DNA of 58,848 nt, taken from contig NZ_BMMU01000005.1 of assembly GCF_014646095.1 (NCBI RefSeq), positions 233,365 to 292,212 of the forward strand. The letters run 5' to 3'. The notes under the pieces are model-generated. The model saw only the letters and a list, made by a program, of their open reading frames with translations. It was not told the origin of the DNA and searched no databases. The translations under genes were made by a program, and so were the position numbers. This document shows positions 9,247 through 17,795 of the stretch, in pieces; position 1 is the stretch's first letter; each line of letters starts with the position of its first letter. The DNA comes from Streptomyces lacrimifluminis (lineage in GTDB: Bacteria > Actinomycetota > Actinomycetes > Streptomycetales > Streptomycetaceae).

Positions 9247-9283
9247 ACGGCTGCCGCCCCGCGTGGTGCGGGACGGCAGCCGT
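9247..9283 (-). terminator. Strong hairpin terminator after the large binding-protein gene
   Basis: ACGGCTGCCG at 9247-9256 pairs perfectly with CGGCAGCCGT at 9274-9283. An inner stem CCCGC/GCGGG (9258-9262 with 9268-9272) extends it almost to a tight loop. It lies 41 nt past the stop at 9324 and 25 nt before the next gene start. Confidence 0.8.
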
Positions 9284-9323
9284 GTTGATCACTTGCGCGG
9301 GATCGTACCCCTGGCTCGTCGGG

Positions 9324-11609
9324 CTAGTCCTGAGAGGGACCGGCCGACGGTGTCGTCCCCTTCTTCAGGAACCCCATGTCCTCGTAGACGGGCGTCTGGA
9401 AACCGAAGGCGCCCAGGTTGGCGACGTTCTTCTTCACGGCCGTGAGCTGGGGCCGCTGGAAGAGGGGAATGGATCCGCCGGCCGCCCAGATCCGGGCGTC
9501 GGCCTTGCGCACCAGCGAGGCCGACCTGCCCTCGTCGAGGGTGGCGATGGCCTGGTCGAACAGCTGGTCCACCTGGTCGGTGCCGACCCGGGTGTAGTTC
9601 TGCTCGACGTTGAGGGATCCGTCGGCGGCGGGCACCGGCTTGGCGTAGATGGGCCGCGCGTCGGTGGCGGGGAAGGCGGACGCGGGCCACGAGTACAGCG
9701 CCAGGTCGTACTGCCCGGAGGCGATGTGGTCCTTGAAGTAGCTGTCGTCGGAGACCTTGGTCACGGCGGTACGGATCCCGACCCGGTCCAGCATCCGCGC
9801 GATCCGCTCGCCCACGGCCCGCAGCGTGGCGGAGCCCGGCCCCGAGGGGAGCACGAACCGCAGGGTCAGCGGCTTGCCGTCCTTGGCGAGCGCCCCGGCG
9901 GCCCCGGCGGGAGCGGGGGTGCCCTTGGGCGCGTAGGCACCGGGCGCACCGCCCTGCTCCGGGTGCTTGCGGACGGACTGCTTGCCGTCCTGGGCGAGGT
10001 TCTTCTTCCCCGAACCGTCCCGGTGGTCCCGGTGGTCCTGGTGGTCCCGCGGGTCCTGATGGTCCTCGCGGACGGGCTCGCCGTACGGCTTTTCGTCGTC
10101 GCCGACGACATAGGTCCCGTCGTCGTCACCCCTGCCCTTGCCGGCCTTGGGTGACGCCTTCGGGGAGGCCTTCGGGGAGGCGGACCTGCCGCTGGCCTTC
10201 TTCCCCTCGCCCCCGGCGGCCTTCTCCGCGTCGCCGTCCTTCTTCTTCGGCTTCCCGAGCGGGCCGCCCTGCACCCATCCGGCGTCGGCGAGCAGTTGCT
10301 CGGCCTCGTCGGTGTCCTGGCCGCCGAGCGCGCCGCTGTTGTCGGCGTAGGCGGCCTGCCCGGAGAGCGCGAGATGACTGCCGACGGGTACGGCGGGCAG
10401 CCCCAGCGGCTTGAGCACGAGGCCGGCGATCTCCTCGCGGTCCAGCGCACGGGCGACCGCGCGACGCACCCGCTCGTCGGCGAGAGGGCCGTCGGCGCCG
10501 TTGAGGGCGAGCTGGGTGTAGGCCGGTTCGAGGGACTTGCGCACCTCGAACGCGCTGAGCGACTGCTGCTGCCCGGCGTACTTGGTGGCCGCGTCGCGCT
10601 GCTTGCGGCGGACGCTGCTCTCCGCCCCGGCGGCCTCCTCGTCGGAACCGTGCGCGAGGGCCCAGGACCGCAGGGCGCGGGCCGGGGTGAGCGCGGCGCC
10701 CGGGCCCTGGAGGGGGGTGGACTTGCCGCGCGCGGCGAGAACGATGCGCTCGGCCTCGGCGGGGTCGATCTCGGCGACGTCCACCTTGCCGGCGGCGAGC
10801 GCCTCGGCGCGCTTGTCGCGCGGAACGGCGTGCAGCACGATCCCGTCGAGCCTGGCCGTACGGCCCCACCAGCGCGGATTGCGGACGAGGACGATGTCGC
10901 CGTCCGCCTTGGCGATCTTCTTGAGGTTGAAGGGCCCGGCGGTGACCTTGAGCTTGCGCCGCGCGCCTTCGTTGAAGGAGTCCGGGGTGCCCATGACCTC
11001 CTTGGGGTACAGCGGCGAGAACAGCGACTTCCAGTCGGCGTAGGGACGGCTGAAGGTGACCTTGACCTCAAGGTCGTTCGCGCCGCGCTGCACCTTCTCG
11101 ATCCTGTCGTACCCGGCGTTGCGGGCGGTCCAGTACGCGGAGTCCCTGCCGGACAGGGCACGCCACTGGGCGGCGAAGTCGGCGGCACCGATCTCCCGGC
11201 CGTCGCTCCAGACGGCCTGCTGGTGCAGCTTGTAGAGGACGACCTGCTGGGGCTCGGTCTCGACGACCTTCGCGGACTCCAGGAAGTCGGCGTTGCGCTC
11301 GGGCCGGCCGTTCACGTCGAGCCGGTACATCGACGGCAGCACGGCCTGCGCCACGCGGGTGGTCGTCGCGTCGGCGTCCGCCTGGAAGGTGTTGAGCGTC
11401 TCCGGTACGGAGTCCACGGCCCAGCGCAGAGTGCCGCCGTCGGCGAGCAGGGAGCGGGCGGCGGGGGCGATGTCCTGCCCGGCGAGCGGCTTGCTCTCTT
11501 CGTCCTGGTCACCGCCGCACGCGGTGACCAGGGGCACGGCGAGCACGCCGGCGGTGAGGAAGGCGACCGAGCGCGTTACCGCGCGCAGTCCGACGCCGTG
11601 GTGGGACAT
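9324..11609 (-). CDS. Very large family 5 solute-binding lipoprotein with low-complexity insert
   Basis: Predicted peptide-type binding lipoprotein of 761 aa, far longer than the usual 500-600. The lipobox is VTACG with Cys31. Residues about 60-448 carry a family 5 N-terminal portion (LRWAVDSVPETLNTF, HQQAVWSDGREIGAADFAAQW). Residues about 449-575 are a charged, repetitive insert with SPKA repeats (about 478-489) and DHQD/RDHRD repeats (about 516-531). The family fold resumes at about 580 (LTLRFVLPSG) and runs to the C-terminus (FGFQTPVYEDMGFLKKG). The ATG has GGAGGT 8 nt upstream. No permease or ATPase gene is adjacent, so it is an orphan receptor or serves another transporter. Ligand unknown. 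Confidence 0.9.
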   Translation of the reverse strand: MSHHGVGLRAVTRSVAFLTAGVLAVPLVTACGGDQDEESKPLAGQDIAPAARSLLADGGTLRWAVDSVPETLNTFQADADATTTRVAQAVLPSMYRLDVNGRPERNADFLESAKVVETEPQQVVLYKLHQQAVWSDGREIGAADFAAQWRALSGRDSAYWTARNAGYDRIEKVQRGANDLEVKVTFSRPYADWKSLFSPLYPKEVMGTPDSFNEGARRKLKVTAGPFNLKKIAKADGDIVLVRNPRWWGRTARLDGIVLHAVPRDKRAEALAAGKVDVAEIDPAEAERIVLAARGKSTPLQGPGAALTPARALRSWALAHGSDEEAAGAESSVRRKQRDAATKYAGQQQSLSAFEVRKSLEPAYTQLALNGADGPLADERVRRAVARALDREEIAGLVLKPLGLPAVPVGSHLALSGQAAYADNSGALGGQDTDEAEQLLADAGWVQGGPLGKPKKKDGDAEKAAGGEGKKASGRSASPKASPKASPKAGKGRGDDDGTYVVGDDEKPYGEPVREDHQDPRDHQDHRDHRDGSGKKNLAQDGKQSVRKHPEQGGAPGAYAPKGTPAPAGAAGALAKDGKPLTLRFVLPSGPGSATLRAVGERIARMLDRVGIRTAVTKVSDDSYFKDHIASGQYDLALYSWPASAFPATDARPIYAKPVPAADGSLNVEQNYTRVGTDQVDQLFDQAIATLDEGRSASLVRKADARIWAAGGSIPLFQRPQLTAVKKNVANLGAFGFQTPVYEDMGFLKKGTTPSAGPSQD

Positions 11610-11894
11610 CTCTGCTTACCTCCGGGAGCCGCGGGCGTTATGATCACTTTTGGCGGTATATGGAGCTGATCGCATGTATGCGGCCACTGAAGAGGAAAGG
11701 GTTCGGCAACGGACGGCGACACGGCGACGACAGCCGGGAAGCCCACCCGTGCGGCGCAGTGCACCGCGGGATGCACCCATACGCCTCGGCCAATCGGTGC
11801 ACATCCCTTCCCACCGGAAGGTGTGACGCGCAACACTCGCAGGCGCATGAACGTTGCCGTCCAAGGCCCCGGCCTACGGAAGTGAGGTCACGTC

Positions 11895-12185
11895 ATGTCC
11901 GTGAACGACGAACTGACGTCCATCCAGCGCTGCCTCGACGACCTGTTCCGGTCGATGGGCCGCCTCGAACAGCAGATCGGCAAGGGCGGCCTCGAACTGC
12001 GCCGCCTCCGCAGCGACGCCAACCACCTGCGCGAGAGTCTCGCGCTGCTCCGCGAGGCCGCCCCCGGGCTCGCCCAGCCCCGGCGCCCCGACCTCGTGAC
12101 GATCCCCGACACCCCGTACGACAACAGCCTGTGGACAGACTCGGACGACGAAGGACTCGGCGCCCACGACCGTCACGCCCCCTGA
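11895..12185 (+). CDS. Small coiled-coil protein at head of sdh operon
   Basis: A 96-aa protein of unknown function. The first 60 residues are strongly amphipathic and helical (CLDDLFRSMGRLEQQIGKGG, LRRLRSDANHLRESLALLRE), suggesting a coiled coil. The tail is Pro/Asp-rich and probably unstructured. There is no signal or membrane segment. GAGG lies 7 nt before the ATG. The stop is 20 nt before the sdhC start on the same strand, so it is probably cotranscribed with the succinate dehydrogenase genes. An assembly or accessory role for that enzyme is inference from position only. Confidence 0.82.
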   Translation: MSVNDELTSIQRCLDDLFRSMGRLEQQIGKGGLELRRLRSDANHLRESLALLREAAPGLAQPRRPDLVTIPDTPYDNSLWTDSDDEGLGAHDRHAP

Positions 12186-12205
12186 GAATCCGACCGGAGT
12201 TCTCC

Positions 12206-13069
12206 TTGGCCACTGAAACCGGTACCGACAGCGATACCGATCCCGATTCCCCACCCGATACGGGCCCCCAGCCACCACGCGGCGGCGTGAGGACCCCTAC
12301 CCGCGCCGCCATCGACGCCCCGCACCTGCGGACCGACCGCTGGTGGCTGGCGCCCGCCGCCACGGCCGCCGGTCTGCTGGCGTTCATCGTGTACTCGACC
12401 TGGCGGGCGTTCGCGAACGCCGACTACTACGCGGCCCCGTACGTCTCGCCGTTCTACTCGCCCTGCCTGGCGGACAACTGCGCGCCCATGCGGGACGGCC
12501 CCAACGCCGACCTGTTCGGCGGCTGGTGGGGCGTCTCCCCCGCGATCATCATCCTGATCTTCCCGCTGGGCTTCCGTCTGACCTGCTACTACTACCGCAA
12601 GGCCTACTACCGCGGCTTCTGGGCGTCCCCGCCCGCCTGCGCGGTGGCCGAGCCGCACAAGAAGTACACGGGCGAGACGCGCTTCCCTCTCGTCCTGCAG
12701 AACATCCACCGCTACTTCTTCTACGCGGCACTGCTGGTCGCCGGGATCCTCACCTACGACACGGTCCTGTCCTTCCGTGACGAGCACTACGAGTGGGGCC
12801 ACATGGGCCTCGGCACCCTGGTCTTCCTGCTCAACATCACGCTGATCTGGGCGTACACGCTCTCCTGCCACTCCTGCCGGCACATCGTCGGCGGCAAGCT
12901 CAAGCACTTCTCCAAGCACCCCGTGCGGTACCGCGCCTGGCAGTGGGTCGGAAAACTGAACGCCCGTCACATGCTGCTCGCCTGGGCGTCGTTGGTGAGC
13001 GTGGCGCTCGCCGACTTCTACGTGTACCTGGTCGCCTCCGGTGCTTTCGATGATCCGCGCTTCTTTTAG
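12206..13069 (+). CDS. sdhC: Succinate dehydrogenase membrane anchor subunit, five-helix Sdh1 type
   Basis: Integral membrane subunit that passes electrons between SdhB and menaquinone; 287 aa with five membrane segments at about 46-66, 109-127, 169-186, 201-219 and 255-276. It resembles the single large anchor of mycobacterial Sdh1, not the short SdhC/SdhD pair. A Cys/His motif SCHSCRH has C221, H222, C224 and H226, with H234 and H238 close by. C87 and C92 lie in an extracytoplasmic loop. The start is taken as TTG 12206 with GGAG 7 nt upstream, giving MATETGTDSD; a GTG at codon 28 lacks a ribosome-binding site. It precedes sdhA by 18 nt. Confidence 0.88.
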   Translation: MATETGTDSDTDPDSPPDTGPQPPRGGVRTPTRAAIDAPHLRTDRWWLAPAATAAGLLAFIVYSTWRAFANADYYAAPYVSPFYSPCLADNCAPMRDGPNADLFGGWWGVSPAIIILIFPLGFRLTCYYYRKAYYRGFWASPPACAVAEPHKKYTGETRFPLVLQNIHRYFFYAALLVAGILTYDTVLSFRDEHYEWGHMGLGTLVFLLNITLIWAYTLSCHSCRHIVGGKLKHFSKHPVRYRAWQWVGKLNARHMLLAWASLVSVALADFYVYLVASGAFDDPRFF

Positions 13070-13087
13070 ATTGGGAGGTGCCTTCTG

Positions 13088-15052
13088 ATGTCCGTGGTCG
13101 ATCGACAGGAATGGGACGTCGTAGTGGTGGGCGCCGGTGGCGCCGGGCTGCGCGCCGCCATCGAGGCACGCGAGCGTGGCGCCCGTACGGCGGTGATCTG
13201 CAAGTCGCTGTTCGGCAAGGCGCACACGGTGATGGCCGAGGGCGGGATCGCCGCCGCCATGGGCAACGTCAACTCGGGTGACAACTGGCAGGTCCACTTC
13301 CGGGACACCATGCGCGGCGGCAAGTTCCTCAACCAGTGGCGGATGGCGGAGCTGCACGCGCAGGAAGCACCGGACCGGGTCTGGGAGTTGGAGACCTGGG
13401 GTGCCCTCTTCGACCGTACGCGCGACGGCCGGATCTCCCAGCGCAACTTCGGCGGCCACGAGTACCCGCGTCTCGCGCACGTCGGCGACCGCACGGGCCT
13501 GGAGCTCATCCGCACCCTGCAGCAGAAGATCGTCTCCCTCCAGCAGCAGGACAAGAAGGAGACCGGCGACTACGAGTCCCGGCTGAAGGTCTTCCAGGAG
13601 TGCACGGTCACCCGGGTGTTGAAGACTGTGCCTGACAGCGGCTCCGCCGCGGGCGACCGGGTCTCCGGTGTCTTCGCCTACGAGCGCGAAACGGGCCGGT
13701 TCTTCGTCCTCGAAGCCCCTTCCGTCGTCATCGCGACCGGCGGGATCGGCAAGTCGTTCAAGGTGACGTCGAACTCGTGGGAGTACACGGGTGACGGCCA
13801 CGCGCTGGCGCTGCTCGCCGGAGCGCCCCTGCTGAACATGGAGTTCGTGCAGTTCCACCCGACGGGCATGGTCTGGCCCCCGTCGGTCAAAGGCATCCTC
13901 GTCACGGAATCGGTCCGCGGCGACGGCGGGGTGCTGCGCAACTCCGACGGAAAACGCTTCATGTTCGACTACATCCCGGACGTCTTCAAGGAGAAGTACG
14001 CCCAGTCGGAGGCCGAGGGCGACCGCTGGTACGACGACCCCGACCACAACCGCCGGCCCCCCGAACTGCTCCCCCGGGACGAGGTGGCCCGCGCCATCAA
14101 CTCCGAGGTCAAGGCGGGCCGCGGCTCCCCGCACGGCGGTGTCTTCCTGGACGTCTCGACGCGGATGCCGGCGGAGGTGATCCGGCGCCGACTGCCCTCC
14201 ATGTACCACCAGTTCAAGGAGCTGGCGGATGTCGACATCACCGCCGAGGCGATGGAGGTCGGGCCCACCTGCCACTACGTGATGGGTGGTATCGCGGTCG
14301 AGTCGGACACCGCCGCCGCCCGCGGGGTGCCCGGGCTGTTCGCGGCCGGTGAGGTCGCGGGCGGGATGCACGGGTCCAACCGGCTCGGCGGCAACTCCCT
14401 CTCCGACCTGCTGGTGTTCGGCCGCCGGGCGGGCCTGCACGCGGCCGAGTACGCGCTATCGGCCGCCGACCGCCCACCCGTGGACGAGGACCAGATCGAC
14501 ACGGCGGCGGCGGAGGCCCTGCGCCCCTTCTCGGCGGAGGGCCCGGCGCCGGGCGAGCACGACGGACGCACACCGGAGAACCCGTACACCCTCCACCAGG
14601 AGCTCCAGCAGACCATGAACGACCTGGTCGGCATCATCCGCCGCGAGGGCGAGATGGAGCAGGCGCTGGAGAAGCTGGCCGAGCTGCGGGTACGGGCCCA
14701 CCGCGCCGGTGTCGAGGGGCACCGCCAGTTCAACCCGGGCTGGCATCTCGCCCTCGATCTGCGGAACATGCTGCTGGTCAGCGAATGCGTGGCCCTGGCG
14801 GCACTGGAGCGCACCGAGTCGCGCGGCGGCCACACCCGTGAGGACCATCCGACGATGGACCGTGAGTGGCGCAACGTGAATCTGCTGTGCCAACTCTCCG
14901 ATCCCGCCGCCGGGCTGGCGGGCACGGACCAGGTGAACGGCCTGATCGCCCTCACCCGCGAGACCACCGACCCCGTCCGCCCCGACCTGCTCGCCCTCTT
15001 CGAGAAAGAGGAGCTGGTCAAGTACCTCACCGACGAGGAGCTGTACGAGTGA
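13088..15052 (+). CDS. sdhA: Succinate dehydrogenase/fumarate reductase flavoprotein subunit
   Basis: Catalytic subunit that interconverts succinate and fumarate on the cytoplasmic side; 654 aa. The FAD dinucleotide-binding motif VVVVGAGGAG is at residues 11-20. H46 in LFGKAHTVMAEGG matches the histidine that covalently holds FAD. Substrate-site segments MEFVQFHPTG and HGSNRLGGNSL are present. GGGAGGTG precedes the ATG. Gene order sdhC-sdhA-sdhB and the length match the second, Sdh1-like enzyme of actinobacteria rather than the canonical sdhCDAB. The stop overlaps the sdhB start (GTGA). Confidence 0.96.
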   Translation: MSVVDRQEWDVVVVGAGGAGLRAAIEARERGARTAVICKSLFGKAHTVMAEGGIAAAMGNVNSGDNWQVHFRDTMRGGKFLNQWRMAELHAQEAPDRVWELETWGALFDRTRDGRISQRNFGGHEYPRLAHVGDRTGLELIRTLQQKIVSLQQQDKKETGDYESRLKVFQECTVTRVLKTVPDSGSAAGDRVSGVFAYERETGRFFVLEAPSVVIATGGIGKSFKVTSNSWEYTGDGHALALLAGAPLLNMEFVQFHPTGMVWPPSVKGILVTESVRGDGGVLRNSDGKRFMFDYIPDVFKEKYAQSEAEGDRWYDDPDHNRRPPELLPRDEVARAINSEVKAGRGSPHGGVFLDVSTRMPAEVIRRRLPSMYHQFKELADVDITAEAMEVGPTCHYVMGGIAVESDTAAARGVPGLFAAGEVAGGMHGSNRLGGNSLSDLLVFGRRAGLHAAEYALSAADRPPVDEDQIDTAAAEALRPFSAEGPAPGEHDGRTPENPYTLHQELQQTMNDLVGIIRREGEMEQALEKLAELRVRAHRAGVEGHRQFNPGWHLALDLRNMLLVSECVALAALERTESRGGHTREDHPTMDREWRNVNLLCQLSDPAAGLAGTDQVNGLIALTRETTDPVRPDLLALFEKEELVKYLTDEELYE

Positions 15053-15840
15053 GCAGCAGCGTGAGCAGCAGCTACGAGGCCCGCTTCAAGGTGTGGCGCG
15101 GTGATGTGAAGGGCGGCGGGCTCAAGGACTTCGCGGTCGAGGTGAACGACGGCGAGGTCGTCCTCGACATCATCCACCGGCTCCAGGCGACCCAGGCGCC
15201 CGACCTCGCCGTCCGCTGGAACTGCAAGGCGGGCAAGTGCGGTTCGTGCTCGGCGGAGATCAACGGACGTCCCCGGCTGCTGTGCATGACCCGGATGTCG
15301 GTGTTCACCCGCGAGGAGACGATCACGGTGACTCCCCTGCGGGCCTTCCCCGTGGTCCGGGATCTCGTCACCGACGTCGGGTTCAACTACGCGAAGGCCC
15401 GCGAGGTGCCGTCCTTCGTGCCGCCGGACGGTGTGGGCCCCGGGGAGTACCGGATGATGCAGGAGGACGTGGACCGGTCGCAGGAGTTCCGCAAGTGCAT
15501 CGAGTGCTTCCTGTGCCAGGACACCTGCCATGTGGTCCGCGACCATGAGGAGAACAAGCCCGCGTTCGCCGGCCCACGCTTCCTGATGCGCGTCGCGGAA
15601 CTCGACATGCACCCGTTGGACGCGGCGGCGGAATCCGGCCTGGACCGCAAGCGCACCGCCCAGGAGGACCACGGCCTCGGCTACTGCAACATCACCAAGT
15701 GCTGCAGCGAGGTGTGCCCGGAGGGCATCCACATCACGGACAACGCCCTGATCCCCCTGAAGGAAAGGGCGGTCGACCGCAAGTACGACCCGCTGGTGTG
15801 GCTGGGCTCGAAGATCAGGAGACGGTCGGGGAGTTCATGA
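15049..15840 (+). CDS. sdhB: Succinate dehydrogenase iron-sulfur subunit
   Basis: Carries electrons from FAD to the membrane subunit through three clusters; 263 aa. The [2Fe-2S] ligands are C59, C64, C67 and C79 (WNCKAGKCGSC...LLC). The second group is C150, C153, C156 and C160 (CIECFLCQDTC) and the third C213, C218/C219 and C223 (CNITKCCSEVC), for the [4Fe-4S] and [3Fe-4S] clusters. The GTG at 15049 overlaps the sdhA stop by 4 nt and has AGGAG 8 nt upstream. A second in-frame GTG at 15061 is possible. The Ser-rich start (VSSSVSSS) is unremarkable. Confidence 0.95.
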   Translation: MSSSVSSSYEARFKVWRGDVKGGGLKDFAVEVNDGEVVLDIIHRLQATQAPDLAVRWNCKAGKCGSCSAEINGRPRLLCMTRMSVFTREETITVTPLRAFPVVRDLVTDVGFNYAKAREVPSFVPPDGVGPGEYRMMQEDVDRSQEFRKCIECFLCQDTCHVVRDHEENKPAFAGPRFLMRVAELDMHPLDAAAESGLDRKRTAQEDHGLGYCNITKCCSEVCPEGIHITDNALIPLKERAVDRKYDPLVWLGSKIRRRSGSS

Positions 15841-15928
15841 GTTCCGGGGGCCATGAGCTCCCGCGTCGAAGTAGTGGGGGCCGGTACGGGGGCGAGGGCG
15901 CGAGTGCGCTCCTTGCGGGTCGTGCCGG

Positions 15929-16072
15929 TCACCCTTCGAGTCGCTCCCGCGTGGACAGCGGCTGGAACCAGGCGCCCGCGATCGTCAGCAGCAGGCCGGT
16001 CATGGTGACGCCGATACCGGTCCCGGTGCATCCCCGCCCCCCTTCGAACACGCCTGCGGGGAGCTTGCCCAT
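15929..16072 (-). CDS. Possible 47-aa membrane microprotein
   Basis: A short frame beginning MGKLPAGVFEGGRGCTG, with one hydrophobic segment (VTMTGLLLTIAGAWF) and a charged tail (STRERLEG). GGGAG and GGAG lie just before the ATG. It is convergent with sdhB, which ends 88 nt away, and divergent from the gene at 16142. There is no family assignment. The hydrophobic pattern plus the ribosome-binding site favour a real gene, but the size makes chance possible. Confidence 0.45.
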   Translation of the reverse strand: MGKLPAGVFEGGRGCTGTGIGVTMTGLLLTIAGAWFQPLSTRERLEG

Positions 16073-16141
16073 TTCTCCTCTCCCGCCACCCCTGCCCCAC
16101 CCCGGTCGCGCACCCGCGATCACCCCCATACGCTCACAAAT

Positions 16142-17725
16142 GTGACGCCCTCACTTACCAGGGGCAGGCCGCGACGAGCCGCCTCCCACATACCCGTGCG
16201 CCTGGCGCACACCGCGCTGGGCGGGGTGATCGGGGTGATGTGGCTGGTGCTGCCCGGGGCGACCGCGGACCACGAGAGGTACGAGGTTCCCGTCTCGGCG
16301 GTCGGCAGCGCACCGGCGGGGTCCGACGGCTCCGATGCCGCGGCGCCGGAGGAGGAGTCCTCCACCGGCGATCTGGTCCTGCCCCTCGCGGTGGCGGGCA
16401 CGGCGATCGCGGTGGCCGCGTACGGCTATGCCCGCCGCAGACGCCGAGCCAGGACCCGTACGACTCCCACCGCCCTGCCTCCTGCCGCGCGGCCCACGGC
16501 GCCCGAACTCGACCGGCAGGCCCGCAAGTCGCTGGTCGCGGCCGACGACTGTGTACGCACCAGCCGTGAGGAACTCGGCTTCGTGGAGGGGCTGCTCGGC
16601 GCCGAGGCGGTCGCGCCGTTCACGGAGGCCGTGCGCTACGCCGAGGCCGAACTGTCGGCAGCCTTCCAACTGCGTCAGGCGTACGACGACAACCCGACGG
16701 ACGCCTCCCGGAGCACCCTCGACGAGATCGTCGCCCGGTGTGTGGACGCGGGGCGGCGACTGGACGCGGAGGCCGCGGGCTTCGACCGGCTGCGCGCCCT
16801 GGAACAGGACCTGACCGGCGCGCTCGGACACGCCGAGGTGCGCTTCCGGGAACTGACCGTCCGTACGGGGGCCGCCGGGGCCACCCTCGCCGACCTCGGT
16901 GAGCTGTACGCGCCCGCCGCCTCCTTCGCCGTCTCGGGCCAGGTCGAACAGGCGAAGGACCGGCTGGTGTTCGCCACGACCGGGCTCAACCGGGCCCGTC
17001 AGTCCGCCGACCTGGGCGAACCGGACAGGGCCGTGCTGCATCTGCGCGCCGCCGAGGGCGCGATCGCCCAGGCCGAGGTGTTCGTGGACGGCGTCGACCG
17101 TCTCGTGTCCGCACTGGCCGCCGCCGCACAGGCGGTTCCGGACGCGCTGGACGAGGTGGAGGCCGCGGCCGTGGAGGCGCGGGAGCGAGTTGCCGAGGGG
17201 ACGGGGACGGGGGTGCCCGTAGGCGCGCTGGAGGGGCATGTCCGTCACGCCCGGGCCGCCCTGGCCGCCGTACGGGAGGAGGCCGCCGCCGGGCCCTACG
17301 ACCCCCTGGAGGCCCTGCGCCGGGTCGCTGCGGTGTCCGCGCCCCTCGGGACGGTGCCCGGTGCCGTGCGGCTGGTGGCCCGCTGTGCCGCCGACGCCGC
17401 GGACGGTTTCGTGGGCACGCACCGGGGCGCGGTGGGCGCCGAGGCCCGGACCCGGCTGGCCGAGGCACGCCGGCTGCTGGACCAGGACCCGGCGGAGGCC
17501 GACGCCTTCGCGCTGCGGGCCCGCGAACTGGCCGAGCGGGACGTGCGCGCGCACGGGAACCCGTACGGCGGACGGCCCGAGCACACGAACGGGGTCGCAG
17601 GGGCGGTCCTCGGCGGGATCCTGCTCGGCGATCTGCCGGACGCGGAGGCCGAGGCGCTGACCGGCGGCGCGCCGGGTTCCTTCGGCGGCCCGGCAACGCG
17701 GGCTCGGCGAGGCGTCGCGCCCTGA
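16142..17725 (+). CDS. Secreted, membrane-anchored coiled-coil protein, TPM-protein-like without the TPM domain
   Basis: A 527-aa protein with an arginine-rich N-terminus and signal segment (about residues 18-42, ending GATADHE), a short linker, a membrane segment (about 76-94, LVLPLAVAGTAIAVAAYGY) followed by a stop-transfer RRRRRAR, and then about 380 residues of Ala/Glu/Arg-rich helices. The C-terminus (GGILLGDL...GSFGGPATRARRG) resembles the end of streptomycete TPM-domain proteins. The roughly 130-residue TPM domain expected after the signal peptide is absent. The start is GTG with no Shine-Dalgarno but TACGCT 7 nt upstream, so it may be leaderless; GTG 16196 is an alternative. Function unknown. 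Confidence 0.83.
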   Translation: MTPSLTRGRPRRAASHIPVRLAHTALGGVIGVMWLVLPGATADHERYEVPVSAVGSAPAGSDGSDAAAPEEESSTGDLVLPLAVAGTAIAVAAYGYARRRRRARTRTTPTALPPAARPTAPELDRQARKSLVAADDCVRTSREELGFVEGLLGAEAVAPFTEAVRYAEAELSAAFQLRQAYDDNPTDASRSTLDEIVARCVDAGRRLDAEAAGFDRLRALEQDLTGALGHAEVRFRELTVRTGAAGATLADLGELYAPAASFAVSGQVEQAKDRLVFATTGLNRARQSADLGEPDRAVLHLRAAEGAIAQAEVFVDGVDRLVSALAAAAQAVPDALDEVEAAAVEARERVAEGTGTGVPVGALEGHVRHARAALAAVREEAAAGPYDPLEALRRVAAVSAPLGTVPGAVRLVARCAADAADGFVGTHRGAVGAEARTRLAEARRLLDQDPAEADAFALRARELAERDVRAHGNPYGGRPEHTNGVAGAVLGGILLGDLPDAEAEALTGGAPGSFGGPATRARRGVAP

Positions 17726-17795
17726 AGGGGCGCGGGGCTGTGTCGATATGCGGCTCCGCCGCGTGGGCGCGACCGCCCACGACGGACCCGCAGCC
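17717..17795 (+). repeat. Intergenic repeat family 2, copy 1 (overlaps stop codon of upstream gene)
   Basis: It begins with the hairpin GCGCCC-TGAAG-GGGCGC (17717-17733), which contains the TGA stop of the 527-aa gene. It continues with GCGGGGCTG and a second dyad GCGGCTCCGCCGC. The first 22 nt match, with one difference, the inverted copy near 52022. It sits between convergent genes and probably acts as a terminator. I remember this as a dispersed streptomycete intergenic element, which a genome search would confirm. Confidence 0.65.

Noticed and set aside
11819..11836. TGTGACGCGCAACA resembling half of a Rex or CRP-type site upstream of the sdh operon
   Set aside because: Only the left half fits and the right half lacks the matching TCACA, so it is too weak to call.
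12173..14440. 755-aa minus-strand open frame
   Set aside because: It is a shadow of sdhC and sdhA, which have clear motifs on the plus strand.
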